64,000 bases of DNA. Origin: CAWJKP01 sp963843465 (lineage in GTDB: Bacteria > Planctomycetota > Planctomycetia > Pirellulales > Thermoguttaceae). This document shows positions 18,183 through 27,463 of the stretch, in pieces. Below the pieces are notes generated by a model. It searched no databases and had not been told where the DNA came from. It was given only the letters and a program-made list of their open reading frames with translations. A program made the translations under genes and the position numbers. Position 1 is the stretch's first letter. Each line of letters begins with the position of its first letter. The stretch is taken from the NCBI GenBank assembly GCA_963843465.1, contig CAWJKP010000001.1:1302001-1366000 (forward strand), written 5' to 3'.

Positions 18183-19239
18183 CGGCCGTCTCGTATTTCG
18201 GGTGCTCCTTGTGACTCTGGCGAGCGTGGCACTGCACGCAGGCGTTGCCGGGGAGAATTCTGCTGATGGTGTGCCGGGCTGCTTGCTCCAGCTCGAAGCC
18301 CAGCGGCGGGCAGTCGATAAACTGCTTGTTGAACGCCACGTGTCTGCCGCCCGGCCCATGGCACGCCTCGCAGGTCACATCGAGCAGGTTGCCCAGCACG
18401 GCGGGGCTGCTTCCCTGGGCATAGCCTCCGGGCGCCCCGTAGCCGGTGGTGTGGCACTGCAGGCACTCCCGATCGGCCCAGTATTTGACCGGCATATGGA
18501 TCAACGACGTGTAGTGCTTGTCGCTCCTCCACGCCTGGTACTGCTGATAGTGGCAGGAAGCGCAGGGCTTGGTGCCGGTGTAGCGCTGTCCGGGGGGCGT
18601 CGCCGCTTGCGGCACGCCCACGCTTGCCGACGGGCCGACCACAAAGGTCCAAGCCCAGCAGCCCGAGCCCGCCGCACGGCCCACCGAAGAAGCTCGGCTT
18701 ACTTGCCCTTGATAGGCCGGGTGCTTCTTGTGACCAACATGGCAGCCGACGCAGGCGTTGTCCGGGCGGATCTTGTAGATCGCGTCCCGCAATTGCTGCT
18801 CCAGTTTGTCGTCCGAGGTTTTGGATTCGGCGAACTCCTTGGCGAGTTTTTCATGTTGGCTGCCCGGACCATGGCAGGCTTCGCAGCCCGTCTCCAAGAG
18901 ATCATCCAAGATTGCGGCCGGCGTTCCAGCGACGTAACCGCCCGCTTTGCCGTAGCCGGTGACGTGGCACGTCAGGCAGGCCGGATCGCTGCGGTACTGA
19001 GCCGGCAGATCCGTGAACGCGTTGACGTGCTTGGTCTTCCCCCACGACGCGGCCTCGTCGCGATGGCAGCCGACGCAGTGCTTCGTACCCGTGTACGACC
19101 GTCCCTGAGGCGGGATTGGCGCCGGCGTCGCCTTCGGTGCCGGCGCCTGGCCCAGTGCGGCGGTGACGAGCATGAAAACCAGGCAGACCGCGGTCACCGC
19201 GCCGCCCGAAATGAACTTCCCCAAGGATTGTCTCGACAT
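18169..19239 (-). CDS. Octaheme cytochrome c, tandem duplication of a tetraheme c554-like unit
   Basis: 356 residues. ATG 19239 is preceded by AAGGAGG at ideal spacing, which decides the start. A signal peptide (FISGGAVTAVCLVFMLVTAA) is followed by two copies of the same four-heme module. Copy 1: CVGCH, CLTCH, CEACHGPGS, CVGCH. Copy 2: CASCH, CLQCH, CEACHGPGG, CVQCH. Both copies begin YTGTK and have the spacing K..W..KH(V/Y) found in cytochrome c554-like proteins. Between them is a linker rich in Gly/Ala/Ser with a hydrophobic centre. The single-copy relative at 29170 has the same pattern. Periplasmic electron carrier; partner unknown. Confidence 0.88.
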   Translation of the reverse strand: MSRQSLGKFISGGAVTAVCLVFMLVTAALGQAPAPKATPAPIPPQGRSYTGTKHCVGCHRDEAASWGKTKHVNAFTDLPAQYRSDPACLTCHVTGYGKAGGYVAGTPAAILDDLLETGCEACHGPGSQHEKLAKEFAESKTSDDKLEQQLRDAIYKIRPDNACVGCHVGHKKHPAYQGQVSRASSVGRAAGSGCWAWTFVVGPSASVGVPQAATPPGQRYTGTKPCASCHYQQYQAWRSDKHYTSLIHMPVKYWADRECLQCHTTGYGAPGGYAQGSSPAVLGNLLDVTCEACHGPGGRHVAFNKQFIDCPPLGFELEQAARHTISRILPGNACVQCHARQSHKEHPKYETAATSP

Positions 19240-19406
19240 GGTGATAGTCCTCCTTTCCAGCGGAAATGGACGAGAGCTCCTTGGCCGCCAGGGAGCCACG
19301 GTCGAGCGACCATTGTGGCCGGCCGCTACTTTCCCCGCATCAGCGTTTTCCGGTTTCCAGGATCAGGACGTTCCTGTCTTCTCGCCGGCGAAAAGAGTGG
19401 CTATAC

Positions 19407-19616
19407 GGTGCGCGGTCGGAAATGCGTCGTTCGTAGTCCCGCCTTCAGGCGGCCTGCCGCGGATTTCCGGCTAACGCGTATTATTCAGGGACGCATCGTA
19501 ACCCGAAGCGTAAGCGAGGACGGTCAAGGCGACTTACCCTCGCTTACGCTTCGGGTTTCGATTGCGCTCTGCGCCGCTTGCATCACGCGCCGCGAATAAA
19601 CCCGGCTAAAGCCGGC
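19407..19616. repeat. Two nested palindromic repeat elements
   Basis: From 19429 reads GTTCGTAGTCCCGCCTTCAG..., an element also present inverted at 45238-45300 (with flank to 45318). Here it stops at CCGGCTAA (about 19474) and its other end (CCCGGCTAAAGCCGG then CACTACGAG) resumes near 19600. In between sits a second palindrome: a perfect 19-base inverted repeat, arms 19501-19519 and 19538-19556 (CCGAAGCGTAAGCGAGG). The same second family lies beside the first at 45344-45398. This looks like one repeat inserted into another. Confidence 0.6.
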
Positions 19617-19617
19617 A

Positions 19618-20577
19618 CTACGAGCTTGTCCGCCGCCGCCGACCGAGCATCAGGCCGGTACCACCTACCAGGCCGATCAGCACGGCCAGGGCCAGCCAAC
19701 GGCCATACGCCATCAGCGGCATGGGTAAACGACCGAGGTCGACGCGAATCACTTCTCCCGCCGACAGATTGCGGCCGCTCAAGGCGAAGGTGACCTCGTC
19801 CCTGTGCCGGAGGGGTTTTGCATCCAGGTTGCAGAACACCTCATCCGGCCGGGCCGTGCGGATGACCAGCGTCAGGTCGGAACAGGGCAAGTCCAAGGGA
19901 CGGTCCCAGTGAAAGCGAGACTTCGGGTTCGCCAGGACATAGGTAAACTTCAATTCCCGCGGACCGGGGGTCCAAGGGATGCTCGTGACCAGCTTGCCGT
20001 CGACCAGGGAGAAATGCCGCCCGAAGAACTCCTGGTCAAACGTGGTCCGTTGGAAGTCGGAAGGGATGGAGAGCCGGAGGGTTATCGGCTGGCTCATACC
20101 GTCCGCGGCCTGGCCGACGAAGGACGAGGAACTCGGATTGTCGATAAGGATCGTCTCGCTGACCTTCACCAGGCCGGGCTCGGGGCAGATGAGGATTTCG
20201 TGGCGGCGGGCCACCAACGGACTGGGGCCGCGGACCGCATCGCAGACTGTCAGAAGAACGTTAGCCGCCGGATGTCCCCGGGTGAGGTGGACGCGGGGGC
20301 CGGGGTAGTGAACGCCGTCGCGGTTGGCGCCGGGCAGGTACTCGAAGTCCTCGCCCACGGGGAGCTGACGGAACGTGAATCGCCCTTGAGCGTCGGTCGT
20401 CGTCTCGGCGATGAGAACGAATCGTCCTTCCAGCCTCACCCGCAGGCCGGCTTCCGCCCCGGCGACCGGCTTCCGGTCGCTCGCATGGAGCACGACCCCT
20501 CGGACGACCCCGTTGGGAAGAGTTCCGAGTTCCCCGGGAGCCGCCGATGCTAACAACAGAAGGATTTGAGAAAACAT
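19618..20577 (-). CDS. Carboxypeptidase-regulatory-like domain membrane protein
   Basis: 319 residues. ATG 20577 has AAGGA ten bases upstream; an outer in-frame start lies inside a palindrome and is rejected. Signal peptide MFSQILLLLASAAPGELG, then a beta domain of the carboxypeptidase-regulatory type (GVVRGVVLHASDRKPVAGAE, TTTDAQGRFTFRQLPVGEDF). The middle has a second beta-rich region (ITLRLSIPSDFQRTTFDQEF). A single C-terminal helix (WLALAVLIGLVGGTGLML) with an RRRR stop-transfer end anchors it. It is last in the ccm cluster, so a role in cytochrome maturation or assembly is possible but unproven. Confidence 0.6.
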   Translation of the reverse strand: MFSQILLLLASAAPGELGTLPNGVVRGVVLHASDRKPVAGAEAGLRVRLEGRFVLIAETTTDAQGRFTFRQLPVGEDFEYLPGANRDGVHYPGPRVHLTRGHPAANVLLTVCDAVRGPSPLVARRHEILICPEPGLVKVSETILIDNPSSSSFVGQAADGMSQPITLRLSIPSDFQRTTFDQEFFGRHFSLVDGKLVTSIPWTPGPRELKFTYVLANPKSRFHWDRPLDLPCSDLTLVIRTARPDEVFCNLDAKPLRHRDEVTFALSGRNLSAGEVIRVDLGRLPMPLMAYGRWLALAVLIGLVGGTGLMLGRRRRTSS

Positions 20578-20591
20578 CAACGATTCCTTAT

Positions 20592-20649
20592 GTAGTAGGC
20601 ACACGCCGTGTGCCGTAATGGCGGACGGCACACGGCGTGTGCCTGCTAC
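20592..20649. repeat. Near-perfect 25-base inverted repeat
   Basis: Arms 20592-20616 and 20625-20649 (GTAGTAGGCACACGCCGTGT... and its complement) differ at one base, with an 8-base loop. It lies between ccmD and the next gene of the same strand. No T tract follows, so it is more likely a dispersed REP-type element than a terminator, though it may trim or stabilise the message. Confidence 0.7.
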
Positions 20650-20652
20650 AAC

Positions 20653-20817
20653 TTACGCCGCACGGGATTGCGGCTGCCGACTGGCCTGGGGTTCTTCCAG
20701 CCGCGTTTCGAGTTCCTCCAGCCTTCGCGACAAGCGGCGATGGCGGACGTCGAGCCGCACGACGTAGAGGAATACGGCCAGCCAGACGAGCAAGTACGCG
20801 ACGACAAAGGTTTCCAT
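20653..20817 (-). CDS. ccmD: CcmD-like small membrane protein
   Basis: 54 residues, starting METFVVAYLLVWLAVFLYVV, one membrane helix, then a charged coiled tail (RLDVRHRRLSRRLEELETRL). Size, topology and place directly after ccmC fit CcmD, which helps release holo-CcmE from the CcmABC complex. Sequence identity is low in this family, so the call rests on topology and position. Start ATG 20817 is 15 bases after the ccmC stop. Confidence 0.7.
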   Translation of the reverse strand: METFVVAYLLVWLAVFLYVVRLDVRHRRLSRRLEELETRLEEPQASRQPQSRAA

Positions 20818-20832
20818 GATTGGCTCCCAGGA

Positions 20833-21552
20833 TCAGCCTGGCGTCGGCCGGGGGCCGGCCAAGGCGTCGGTGGATGCGAATTCGCCCTGTTGTTCCAGCA
20901 TCTCGACCCGGCTCTCGAGGTGCAGTTGCCGGCATCGCCTTGCCCACAAGGCGGCAAACAGGAGGGTGAAACTGAGGACGCTCGCCAGCAGCACGACCCG
21001 CATCGCCGGCTCCATCTCCGGCGCGACCGGGTGCATGCCGCGGAACCAGCGCGTGGCCATCATCACCAGCGGGACGTCGATCGCCGAGACGATCGCCAAC
21101 AGCGCCGCCGCGCGGGCCCGGCGATGGTGGTCGTCGATGGCGCTGCGGACCATCAAGTAGCCGCAGTACAAAGTCCAGAGGATGAAGGCGGTGGTGAGCC
21201 TCGGGTCCCACGTCCACCAGCTTCCCCACGCCTCGTGCGCCCAGAGTGAGCCGGTGACCAGGGTCAGGCTCGATGCGACCCAACCGACCTCGGCGGCGGC
21301 CTGCGCTCGATGGTCCCAGGCGAGATCCCGCCTGAGCAAGTAGAGCAGTCCGCCGGCCGCCGCGGCCAGGATACCGGCCAGGTCGAGCCAGGCCACCGCG
21401 ACGTGGACGTAAACGATCCGCTGCGCATGGCCCATGGTCGCTTCGGTGGGCGCCCAGAGCGAGATCGCCACGATCGCCCCGGTCACCCCCAAGGCCGCCA
21501 CCAGATCGCTGGCGACCCCAAACCATCGCCGCTGGCCGATTGGTCTTTCCAT
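20833..21552 (-). CDS. ccmC: Haem exporter/CcmE haem-loading protein CcmC
   Basis: 239 residues, six helices, with the tryptophan-rich (WWD) motif WGSWWTWDPRLT and conserved His in YVHVAVAW and RGMHPV. CcmC presents haem to CcmE. Three bases separate it from ccmB. The C-terminal 40 residues are an extra polar tail (LESRVEMLEQQGEF...). Confidence 0.93.
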   Translation of the reverse strand: MERPIGQRRWFGVASDLVAALGVTGAIVAISLWAPTEATMGHAQRIVYVHVAVAWLDLAGILAAAAGGLLYLLRRDLAWDHRAQAAAEVGWVASSLTLVTGSLWAHEAWGSWWTWDPRLTTAFILWTLYCGYLMVRSAIDDHHRRARAAALLAIVSAIDVPLVMMATRWFRGMHPVAPEMEPAMRVVLLASVLSFTLLFAALWARRCRQLHLESRVEMLEQQGEFASTDALAGPRPTPG

Positions 21553-21555
21553 CGT

Positions 21556-22227
21556 TCACTCCTCGACGACGAAATCGAACAGCACGAGGCCCACCACGGA
21601 GAACACCACGGCAAACGCGGCGAGCAATTCGGTCCAGCGCCACCAGGTCGGGCCGAAGTCGCCCGCGACCAAGAGCCGGGTCGCCTCCGCCGCGGCCAGC
21701 ACCACCGGCACCACCATCGGCAGGATGAGCAGTGCCGAGAGGCTGCTGCCGTGTCGCAGGCCGGCCGTCAGGGCGCCCAGCAGGGTGCCCACCGCGGCGA
21801 TCCCCAGGTTGCCCAACAGCGCCACCAGGAGCATCGCCCAAGGATGGGCCAACAGCGGCACGTCGGCCAGCACCACGAACAGCGGCACCAAGAGCAGCTC
21901 CAACACCGCCAGGCAGACGACATTCACCGCCAGCTTGGCGAGATAAATCGCCGCCGGGGCGAGAGGGTACAACAGCAGGCCCTCCCAGCAGCCGTCTTCG
22001 CGTTCCGCCGCGAACGACCGGTCCAGGGCCAGCATCCCGGCGAAAAAAATCGCCAGCCAAAGGAGGCCGCCGACCATTTGCCGTCTCTGGTCGGCTGGAA
22101 GCTGCATCTGGATACCGAAGACCATCGCCACGACCACGCCCAACAACAGCATCGCCGGCCAGACCTGGCGGGAGCGGTACTCGCAGAGAAGATCCTTGTG
22201 AATGATCCACCAGAGCTTTGCGGTCAC
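21556..22227 (-). CDS. ccmB: ABC transporter permease CcmB
   Basis: 223 residues with six helices (LWWIIHKDLLCEYRSRQVWP, MLLLGVVVAMVFGIQM, LLLYPLAPAAIYLAKLAVNV). The REDGCWEGLLLYP loop matches CcmB (ERxxGxLExLLLSP). GTG 22227 is chosen since GGAAGGGCAGC lies just upstream; an outer GTG at 22257 would add ten polar residues. Works with CcmA and CcmC in haem handling at the inner membrane. Confidence 0.88.
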   Translation of the reverse strand: MTAKLWWIIHKDLLCEYRSRQVWPAMLLLGVVVAMVFGIQMQLPADQRRQMVGGLLWLAIFFAGMLALDRSFAAEREDGCWEGLLLYPLAPAAIYLAKLAVNVVCLAVLELLLVPLFVVLADVPLLAHPWAMLLVALLGNLGIAAVGTLLGALTAGLRHGSSLSALLILPMVVPVVLAAAEATRLLVAGDFGPTWWRWTELLAAFAVVFSVVGLVLFDFVVEE

Positions 22228-22260
22228 GCTGCCCTTCCTTGTTGTTCCTTGGCCCACCTT

Positions 22261-22965
22261 CTAAGCGGCGCGGGCCGCGGGCAAACTGGCCAGCGGCGGC
22301 GCCTCGCCGGACGGATCGGTCCGATAGGCACGGCCGCCGTCCAAGTGGTAGACCATGTCGGCCAACTGCCAAGTCTTCTCCGGGTCGTGGCTGACCAGGC
22401 AAATCGCACGTCCCTGGCCGCGGAGTTGCCGCAGCAGGTCCACCAACCACGCCGATCCCTCCGCGTCCAGTCCCGAGAAAGGCTCGTCCAACAACAGGAT
22501 CGAGGGGGCATGGATCAGGGCCCGGGCGACGGTGATCCGTTGCCGCATCCCTCGGGAGACCTGGAGCGGCAAACAGTTGGCACAGGTGGAAAGGCCGAGC
22601 CTCTCCAGCCAATCGTCGGCCTGGCGGCAGGGCTCGGACAAGTCGCCCAGGCGGGCGGCAAACCGCAAGTTCTCCCGCAGTGAAAGCTGGGGATAGAGGG
22701 CCGTCTCGTGCGACACCATGCCCACCAGCCGCCGCGCGGCCGCGTCCGCCGCTGCGGGCCGGCCGAACCAGAGAACCTCGCCGCGCTCGGGACGGATCAA
22801 CCCGGCGATGCACTTCAGCAGGGTCGTCTTCCCCGCCCCGTTGGAACCCCTGACGACCGCCAGCCGGCCGGCGGGGACGGTCATCTCCACCCCGCGGAGC
22901 ACGGGCCGGCCGGAGAGCGTCTTGAAGAGTCCTGCGACTTCAATCGCGTGGGTCGTTTTCGCCAT
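22261..22965 (-). CDS. ccmA: ABC transporter ATP-binding protein CcmA
   Basis: 234 residues. Walker A GSNGAGKTT, Walker B ILLLDEPFSGLD, switch His LVSHD. The ABC signature is VSRGMRQR instead of LSGGQ, a form common in CcmA. It powers release of haem-loaded CcmE. The ATG at 22965 lies inside the end of ccmF (26-bp overlap). Confidence 0.93.
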   Translation of the reverse strand: MAKTTHAIEVAGLFKTLSGRPVLRGVEMTVPAGRLAVVRGSNGAGKTTLLKCIAGLIRPERGEVLWFGRPAAADAAARRLVGMVSHETALYPQLSLRENLRFAARLGDLSEPCRQADDWLERLGLSTCANCLPLQVSRGMRQRITVARALIHAPSILLLDEPFSGLDAEGSAWLVDLLRQLRGQGRAICLVSHDPEKTWQLADMVYHLDGGRAYRTDPSGEAPPLASLPAARAA

Positions 22966-25105
22966 GCCGTCTGCTCAGTGGTTGTGAACTCTTGCAGGCC
23001 GGTCCTGCCGGCCGTCGCCTGAGGAAATGGGGAAGGCCGGGCCGCCACGCCCCGGGAGCGTCACGGTTAGCTTGCCAAACCGCACTGTCGGCACTGCTGG
23101 ACAAGCCAGCAGCGGCACCCGGTCGCCGCGCCGGCCAGAGCGCCACCAGCGTGCCCAGCAAGGCGACTGGGCCGGAAAGCCACATCCAGCGCATCAATGG
23201 GTTGACCAGCATGGTGAAACTGGCCCGCCCCTGACCGCTGCTCTGGTGAAGGATCGTGTAGAAGTCGCCGGCCCAGTCGGCGTGGATCGCCACCTCGGTG
23301 GTCCACGTTCCCTGGAGCGTGTGGAAGTGCTGCGCCGGCAGGAGCCGGAAGGGCTTTGCCTGTTGGCCGCCGATTTCCAGTTCCGCTTCGACAACCACCT
23401 TGTCCGGCAGCCTCCGTTGGATCCAGCGCACGAAGTACACCTGCCGGCCCGCCCAGTCGATCGTTTCTCCTTCTGCCAACGACGCCTCGTGCCGTTGGGT
23501 TCCCAGGGAACTGCCGGTCACGCCGATCGCCAGGCAGATGAAGGCCAGGTGAATGACGAAGCCGGCGTATTGCCGGCGATGCCGGCCCAGGGCCCGGAGG
23601 AGCCCCGAGAGAACAGGTGTCGGCTTTCCCGTAGGATGGATTGGTAATCCGTCCAGGGGATCGACCCCATTGCTGGATAGATTACCAATCCGTCCAACCT
23701 CCAGAACCAGGGCTGCTGCTAGGCTGAGGACCGCTACGGCAGCGGCGGCGGCCACCGCGAGGCCCAGCGGATGCCGCACTCCGCCGACGATCGCCGCGGC
23801 GACCGCGACGGCTCCTCCCGCCAGGCAAAGCCGGATCGCCCGTTTCTCTTCCCTCGCCGGCGGCCGGCCCCAGGACAATAGCGGGACCAGCGAGATCGTC
23901 ACCAGCAAGAGCAGGCCGACGGGCATCAGCACCCCGTTGTAGAAGGCCGGCCCCACGAGGATTGCCTTGCCGAGGAGGATCTTCGATAGCGGGATGGCCG
24001 CCGTGCCGACAATCGCCACCAGGGCCAATAACAGCAATGCCAGCGAGGCCAGGACCAACAACGATTCGCGGGTCCAGAAACTGCGGATCGGCTGTTGCGG
24101 CCGCAACTGGCCGCGGCGGACCAGCAGCAGCACCAGCCCGCCGGCCGCCAAGACCGCCATCCAGGCCAGGAACATCCAGCCGAGGGGCGATTGACTGAAG
24201 GCGTGCAGACTGCTGAAGATGCCGCTGCGGGTGAGGAAGGTGGCGAAATTGCACAGCGCGAAGGTGGCAATGCCCAATGCCAGGGACGTCTTCTTGAGCA
24301 CGCCCCGATACTGCCAGGCCATCAACGCGTGAATCAGGACCGTGCCCACGATCCAGGGAATCAGCGAGCCGTTTTCGACCGGGTCCCAGCTCCAGTAGCC
24401 GCCCCAGCCGAGCTCTTCGTAGGCCCAGTCGGCGCCCAGCAGGACCCCGCAGCCCAGCACGGCCCAGGAGAAGAGCGACCAGGGACGCGCCTGTTTGACC
24501 CAGTCCGACTCCAGCCGGCCGGTTAGCAGGGCGGCCGTGGCCAGGGCAAAGGGAATCGCCCAGCCGGCATAGCCGAGAAACACGATCGGCGGGTGGATGA
24601 GCATCACCGGATGTTGCAACAAGGGGCTCAGCCCTGCTCCCTCGCGCGGGATCTCCAGACTGGGCTGCAGCGGGTCGGCGCCGAAGACCATCACCGCCAG
24701 CAGGAAAGCAAGGTAGGCCATGAGGATGCCGAAGGCCGTCGGCCGCAGCGGCCCGCGCACCGCACGGGGCCGAAGGCCAAAGATCATTGCCAAGACGCTC
24801 AACAGCCAAGACCAGAGCAGCAGCGATCCGGCCTGCCCCACCCAAAAAGCCGAGAGCGAGTAATACCAGGGCAGCAGGCGGTGGGAGTTTTCGGCCACGT
24901 AGGCGAAGCGGAAATCCCTCACCAACAGCGCCCAGATCAGGATCGCGCTCACCGCGGTCAGCAGGGCCAGGCACGCGGCGCCGGAAACGGTCCCCGCCCG
25001 CTGGAGACCACGCCGGTCACAGGCCGTCCCGGCCAGCGAGGCGAAGGCGGAGAACCCCGCCGCGATGAAGGCGGTCAACAGGGCGAGCTGGCCCGCAACG
25101 ATCAT
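22940..25105 (-). CDS. ccmF: Cytochrome c haem lyase subunit CcmF
   Basis: 721 residues with about 14 helices. The WWD domain GWGGYWSWDPVENGSLIPW and flanking His residues (LLQHPVMLIHPPIVF, WQYRGVLKKTSLALG) mark the haem lyase that joins haem to apocytochrome. ATG 25105 overlaps the ccmE stop (ATGA). Around residue 475 an insertion encoded by an inverted repeat (23639-23690) reads GNLSSNGVDPLDGLPIHP and looks foreign to the family. The last 50 residues are a polar tail beyond the usual end. Confidence 0.92.
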   Translation of the reverse strand: MIVAGQLALLTAFIAAGFSAFASLAGTACDRRGLQRAGTVSGAACLALLTAVSAILIWALLVRDFRFAYVAENSHRLLPWYYSLSAFWVGQAGSLLLWSWLLSVLAMIFGLRPRAVRGPLRPTAFGILMAYLAFLLAVMVFGADPLQPSLEIPREGAGLSPLLQHPVMLIHPPIVFLGYAGWAIPFALATAALLTGRLESDWVKQARPWSLFSWAVLGCGVLLGADWAYEELGWGGYWSWDPVENGSLIPWIVGTVLIHALMAWQYRGVLKKTSLALGIATFALCNFATFLTRSGIFSSLHAFSQSPLGWMFLAWMAVLAAGGLVLLLVRRGQLRPQQPIRSFWTRESLLVLASLALLLLALVAIVGTAAIPLSKILLGKAILVGPAFYNGVLMPVGLLLLVTISLVPLLSWGRPPAREEKRAIRLCLAGGAVAVAAAIVGGVRHPLGLAVAAAAAVAVLSLAAALVLEVGRIGNLSSNGVDPLDGLPIHPTGKPTPVLSGLLRALGRHRRQYAGFVIHLAFICLAIGVTGSSLGTQRHEASLAEGETIDWAGRQVYFVRWIQRRLPDKVVVEAELEIGGQQAKPFRLLPAQHFHTLQGTWTTEVAIHADWAGDFYTILHQSSGQGRASFTMLVNPLMRWMWLSGPVALLGTLVALWPARRPGAAAGLSSSADSAVWQANRDAPGAWRPGLPHFLRRRPAGPACKSSQPLSRRHGENDPRD
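23639..23690. repeat. Inverted repeat inserted in frame inside ccmF
   Basis: Perfect 11-base arms GATTGGTAATC (23639-23649) and its complement (23680-23690), each extended on its outer side by a GG..CC-rich flank, enclose about 30 bases. It lies inside the ccmF coding region and keeps the frame, adding roughly 20 residues in a loop region. This suggests a dispersed palindromic element that landed in a gene without breaking it. Confidence 0.6.
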
Positions 25106-25551
25106 GGGCGCCTCGCGGCGGCAGCGTCGGACGGCTTGCCCAAGGCGGCAGCCGAGGGCGACTTGTACTTGCTGGCGCAGCGGGTGAGCAGCTTCTCCCC
25201 CTGCAACAGGCCGGGACCCTCCAGGCGGCCTTCCACGACCACGTCCATCCCTTCGACCAGGTTGTCCGGGGGGGGACCGGCACAGAGCACGGCGAGTTGT
25301 CCCTTGGTGGTCTGGAACGTGAAGGCGATCTGCCGGCGATCCGACGAGATTTGCAGCGTCTTGGCAGCCACCTTGCCGCCGACGCGGAGACGGTCCTTCG
25401 CCAAAGTGTCCACCCGGGCGAGGCACTCGTCGGCAGTGAGGTAATACTGCCAACTAGCCGAGGCGCCGGCGAAAGCCATGTAGACCGTGACGGCCGCCAC
25501 GACGGCGCCCGCCAGGGCCAGTTTCCTGCCTGGGGTCATAAGCCAGCTCAT
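25102..25551 (-). CDS. ccmE: Haem chaperone CcmE, cysteine-type (CxxxY)
   Basis: 149 residues: an N-terminal anchor (KLALAGAVVAAVTVYMAFAG) and an OB-fold (RLRVGGKVAAKTLQ, FTFQTTKGQLAV, VEGMDVVVEGRLEGPGLLQG). In the haem-binding loop the usual HxxxY is CASKY, a C-type CcmE as described for some sulfate reducers and archaea, where haem is held by a cysteine. ATG 25551 is used; an in-frame ATG at 25539 is as good. First gene of the ccm operon on the minus strand. Confidence 0.88.
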   Translation of the reverse strand: MSWLMTPGRKLALAGAVVAAVTVYMAFAGASASWQYYLTADECLARVDTLAKDRLRVGGKVAAKTLQISSDRRQIAFTFQTTKGQLAVLCAGPPPDNLVEGMDVVVEGRLEGPGLLQGEKLLTRCASKYKSPSAAALGKPSDAAAARRP

Positions 25552-25584
25552 CCTCTCTTGCGGCAATCCGCAAGGATCGGGAGG

Positions 25585-25658
25585 AAAAAGGGGACAGCCC
25601 CCATTTGCCGGAACGGCCCGGAGGGTGCTGCGCACAAATGGGGACTGTCCCCTTTTCC
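25585..25658. repeat. Palindromic element (GGGGACAG type)
   Basis: Arms AAAAGGGGACAGCCCCCATT (from 25586) and CAAATGGGGACTGTCCCCTT (from 25635) are inverted copies with few mismatches around a 30-base centre. It lies in the short gap ahead of ccmE. It may act as a transcription pause or be a REP-type mobile element. Confidence 0.65.
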
Positions 25659-25730
25659 GTCCCATTCCGAGGAGGAGTCTATAGCAGAACCGGCCGGGAC
25701 TGTCAAAGTCACTTGGCGGCGGCTGGAAAG

Positions 25731-27411
25731 TTACACGCTGGGCAACTTGCGAATATAGAGCAGCAATACGAGTATGAACAGGGCGATGGGCACCAACGAG
25801 CCCGCCAGCCAGATTCTGCGGAAGCGATAGGCCTCGATCGCCCGATCTGCGCTGGCACGCACTTCTTTGGCAATCGACTCGCCTTGGCCGATGGTTTTGC
25901 CGACCAGCGCAGCGTCGAAACTGTGGACTTCCACGCGCGCGCTGGTCAAGGTGTCCGCGGCCTTGCGAAGGAAGATCCGCGGATCGAGGCGTGGGTTGCT
26001 CTGCGGACCCGGGACGAGCATGCCCAAGCGCTCGGCCTTTTCCAGCCTTGCGTCGGCATCGCCGATTTGCCGCTTGAGGCTCTCCAGGTCCTGACGAAGG
26101 GTTGTGGCGACTTCGCCTCCATGAATGATCCGCTGCATGTCGAAGCCGGCCAGCAGGGCGGCGTTGGACCCTTTCGCGGCTCCTTCGCCGTGGCAGCCGG
26201 AGCAGACCTCCGGCGGCGCAACCCCCACCATCTGATCGCCGGGAGGGAGGATTTTGTGGTTGCTATGGCAGGTGACGCAGCCGGGCCAGCCCACCTGGGC
26301 GAAGCCGTGCTGCATCAGCGTCTTATTGAACAGCCCCGCAACCTTGCCGTGGCAAGTGCCGCAGACGTTGGCCACGGAACGGACTTGGGGCGGCAAGGCC
26401 CCGTGGTTGCCGTGGCAGCCGTTGCACGCCGGAGCGCTCAAGTCGTCCTTCTCCAGAAGCGCCTTGCCGTGGACGCTTTGGCGCCAGTCTTCGTACTGCG
26501 TGTGGCCGATCGGCCGCCCCTGGTACTGGTAGCCAGCCATCCGCTCCTGGTCCGAGTGGCACTTGGCGCAGGTCTTGGCCACGTTCTTGACATACACGGG
26601 GGAATCGAGGCTCTTCACCGCCAACACCCCATAGGCGCCTTGGTCGCGCCCCGTGCCATGCGGCCTGCCGTGGCAAGAGACGCAGGTCGCCACCTTGGGG
26701 TCTGCCGCCTCTTTCACCCGCTGACCGTGGCCGCTGCTCCAGTATTCGTTGAGCTGATCGACGCGGGGCGAGGGGTTGTACTGTTTCATGAACTGAATGT
26801 TCGCGTGGCACTCTCCGCAGAGTTTCACGACGTTGGCGGGCTCCGGCGGCTTGCTGTAGTCCTTGGTGCCGTCCGCACGACGCTGGCGGAGGTTGCGGAA
26901 ACCGTCCTCCCGCGCATGGGCCTGGTTGACCTGCTCGGCCGCCGGATTGCCCCCGTGGCAATCCGCGCAGCGCAGGCCCCGCGCCCAGTGCAAATCACGG
27001 CCGAAGTCCTTCTCCGTCACGTAGAGCCGCAACTGGTCTCCCTCCCGAGACGTCCTTGTTTCCGTGGCAGAACAGGCAGTTGTTGGGCTTGGCCGCAAGC
27101 GGCTCACCGGCTTTCTCCGCGGCCTTCGCCGCCGGCGGCGGAGTCGCGCCAGCCGCCTCGGCCGTGCCGACCGAGGCCCCGGCAAGCAGGCCCAACGCCA
27201 GCAGCCACGCCAGAGGCGTGGTCGACGCCGGCGCTTTGCGGCCGAAACGGCAGACGACGGCCGCCGCCGTCAAGAACACCACGGCCGCCGCGACGCTCAG
27301 CGCCGCCGTCTGCCCGAGCCGCAACTTCACCAGGTCCAGCCCCGAAACCGTCTGGAAAATGAAAAGAAGACGGCAACGGTCGCCAGCAAGCTCAAGATCC
27401 ACCGCATCCAC
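25731..27411 (-). CDS. Nine-heme cytochrome c with C-terminal membrane anchor, frameshifted, possibly fused to cytochrome b
   Basis: The main frame (up to about 27045) carries CADCH, CGECH, CVSCH, CAKCH, CNGCH, CGTCH, CVTCH and CSGCH and ends with a helical stalk and one membrane helix (LVPIALFILVLLLYIRKL). A ninth motif (NNCLFCHGNKDVS) and the upstream part lie in another frame; an extra G in GGGAGGG near 27045 explains the break. Before it comes a hydrophobic stretch PLAWLLALGLLAGASVGTAE that could be a signal peptide, and before that more helices (AALSVAAAVVFLTAAAVVC) that belong to the cytochrome b end. No stop separates the two, so the cytochrome b and the multiheme c may be one fused chain as in some Rieske/b complexes of anammox bacteria. 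Confidence 0.75.
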
Positions 27412-27463
27412 CGCACGCCCCCCTGCGCCGCCCGGGCGTCCAACAGCGGCACCAGCAGCACGA

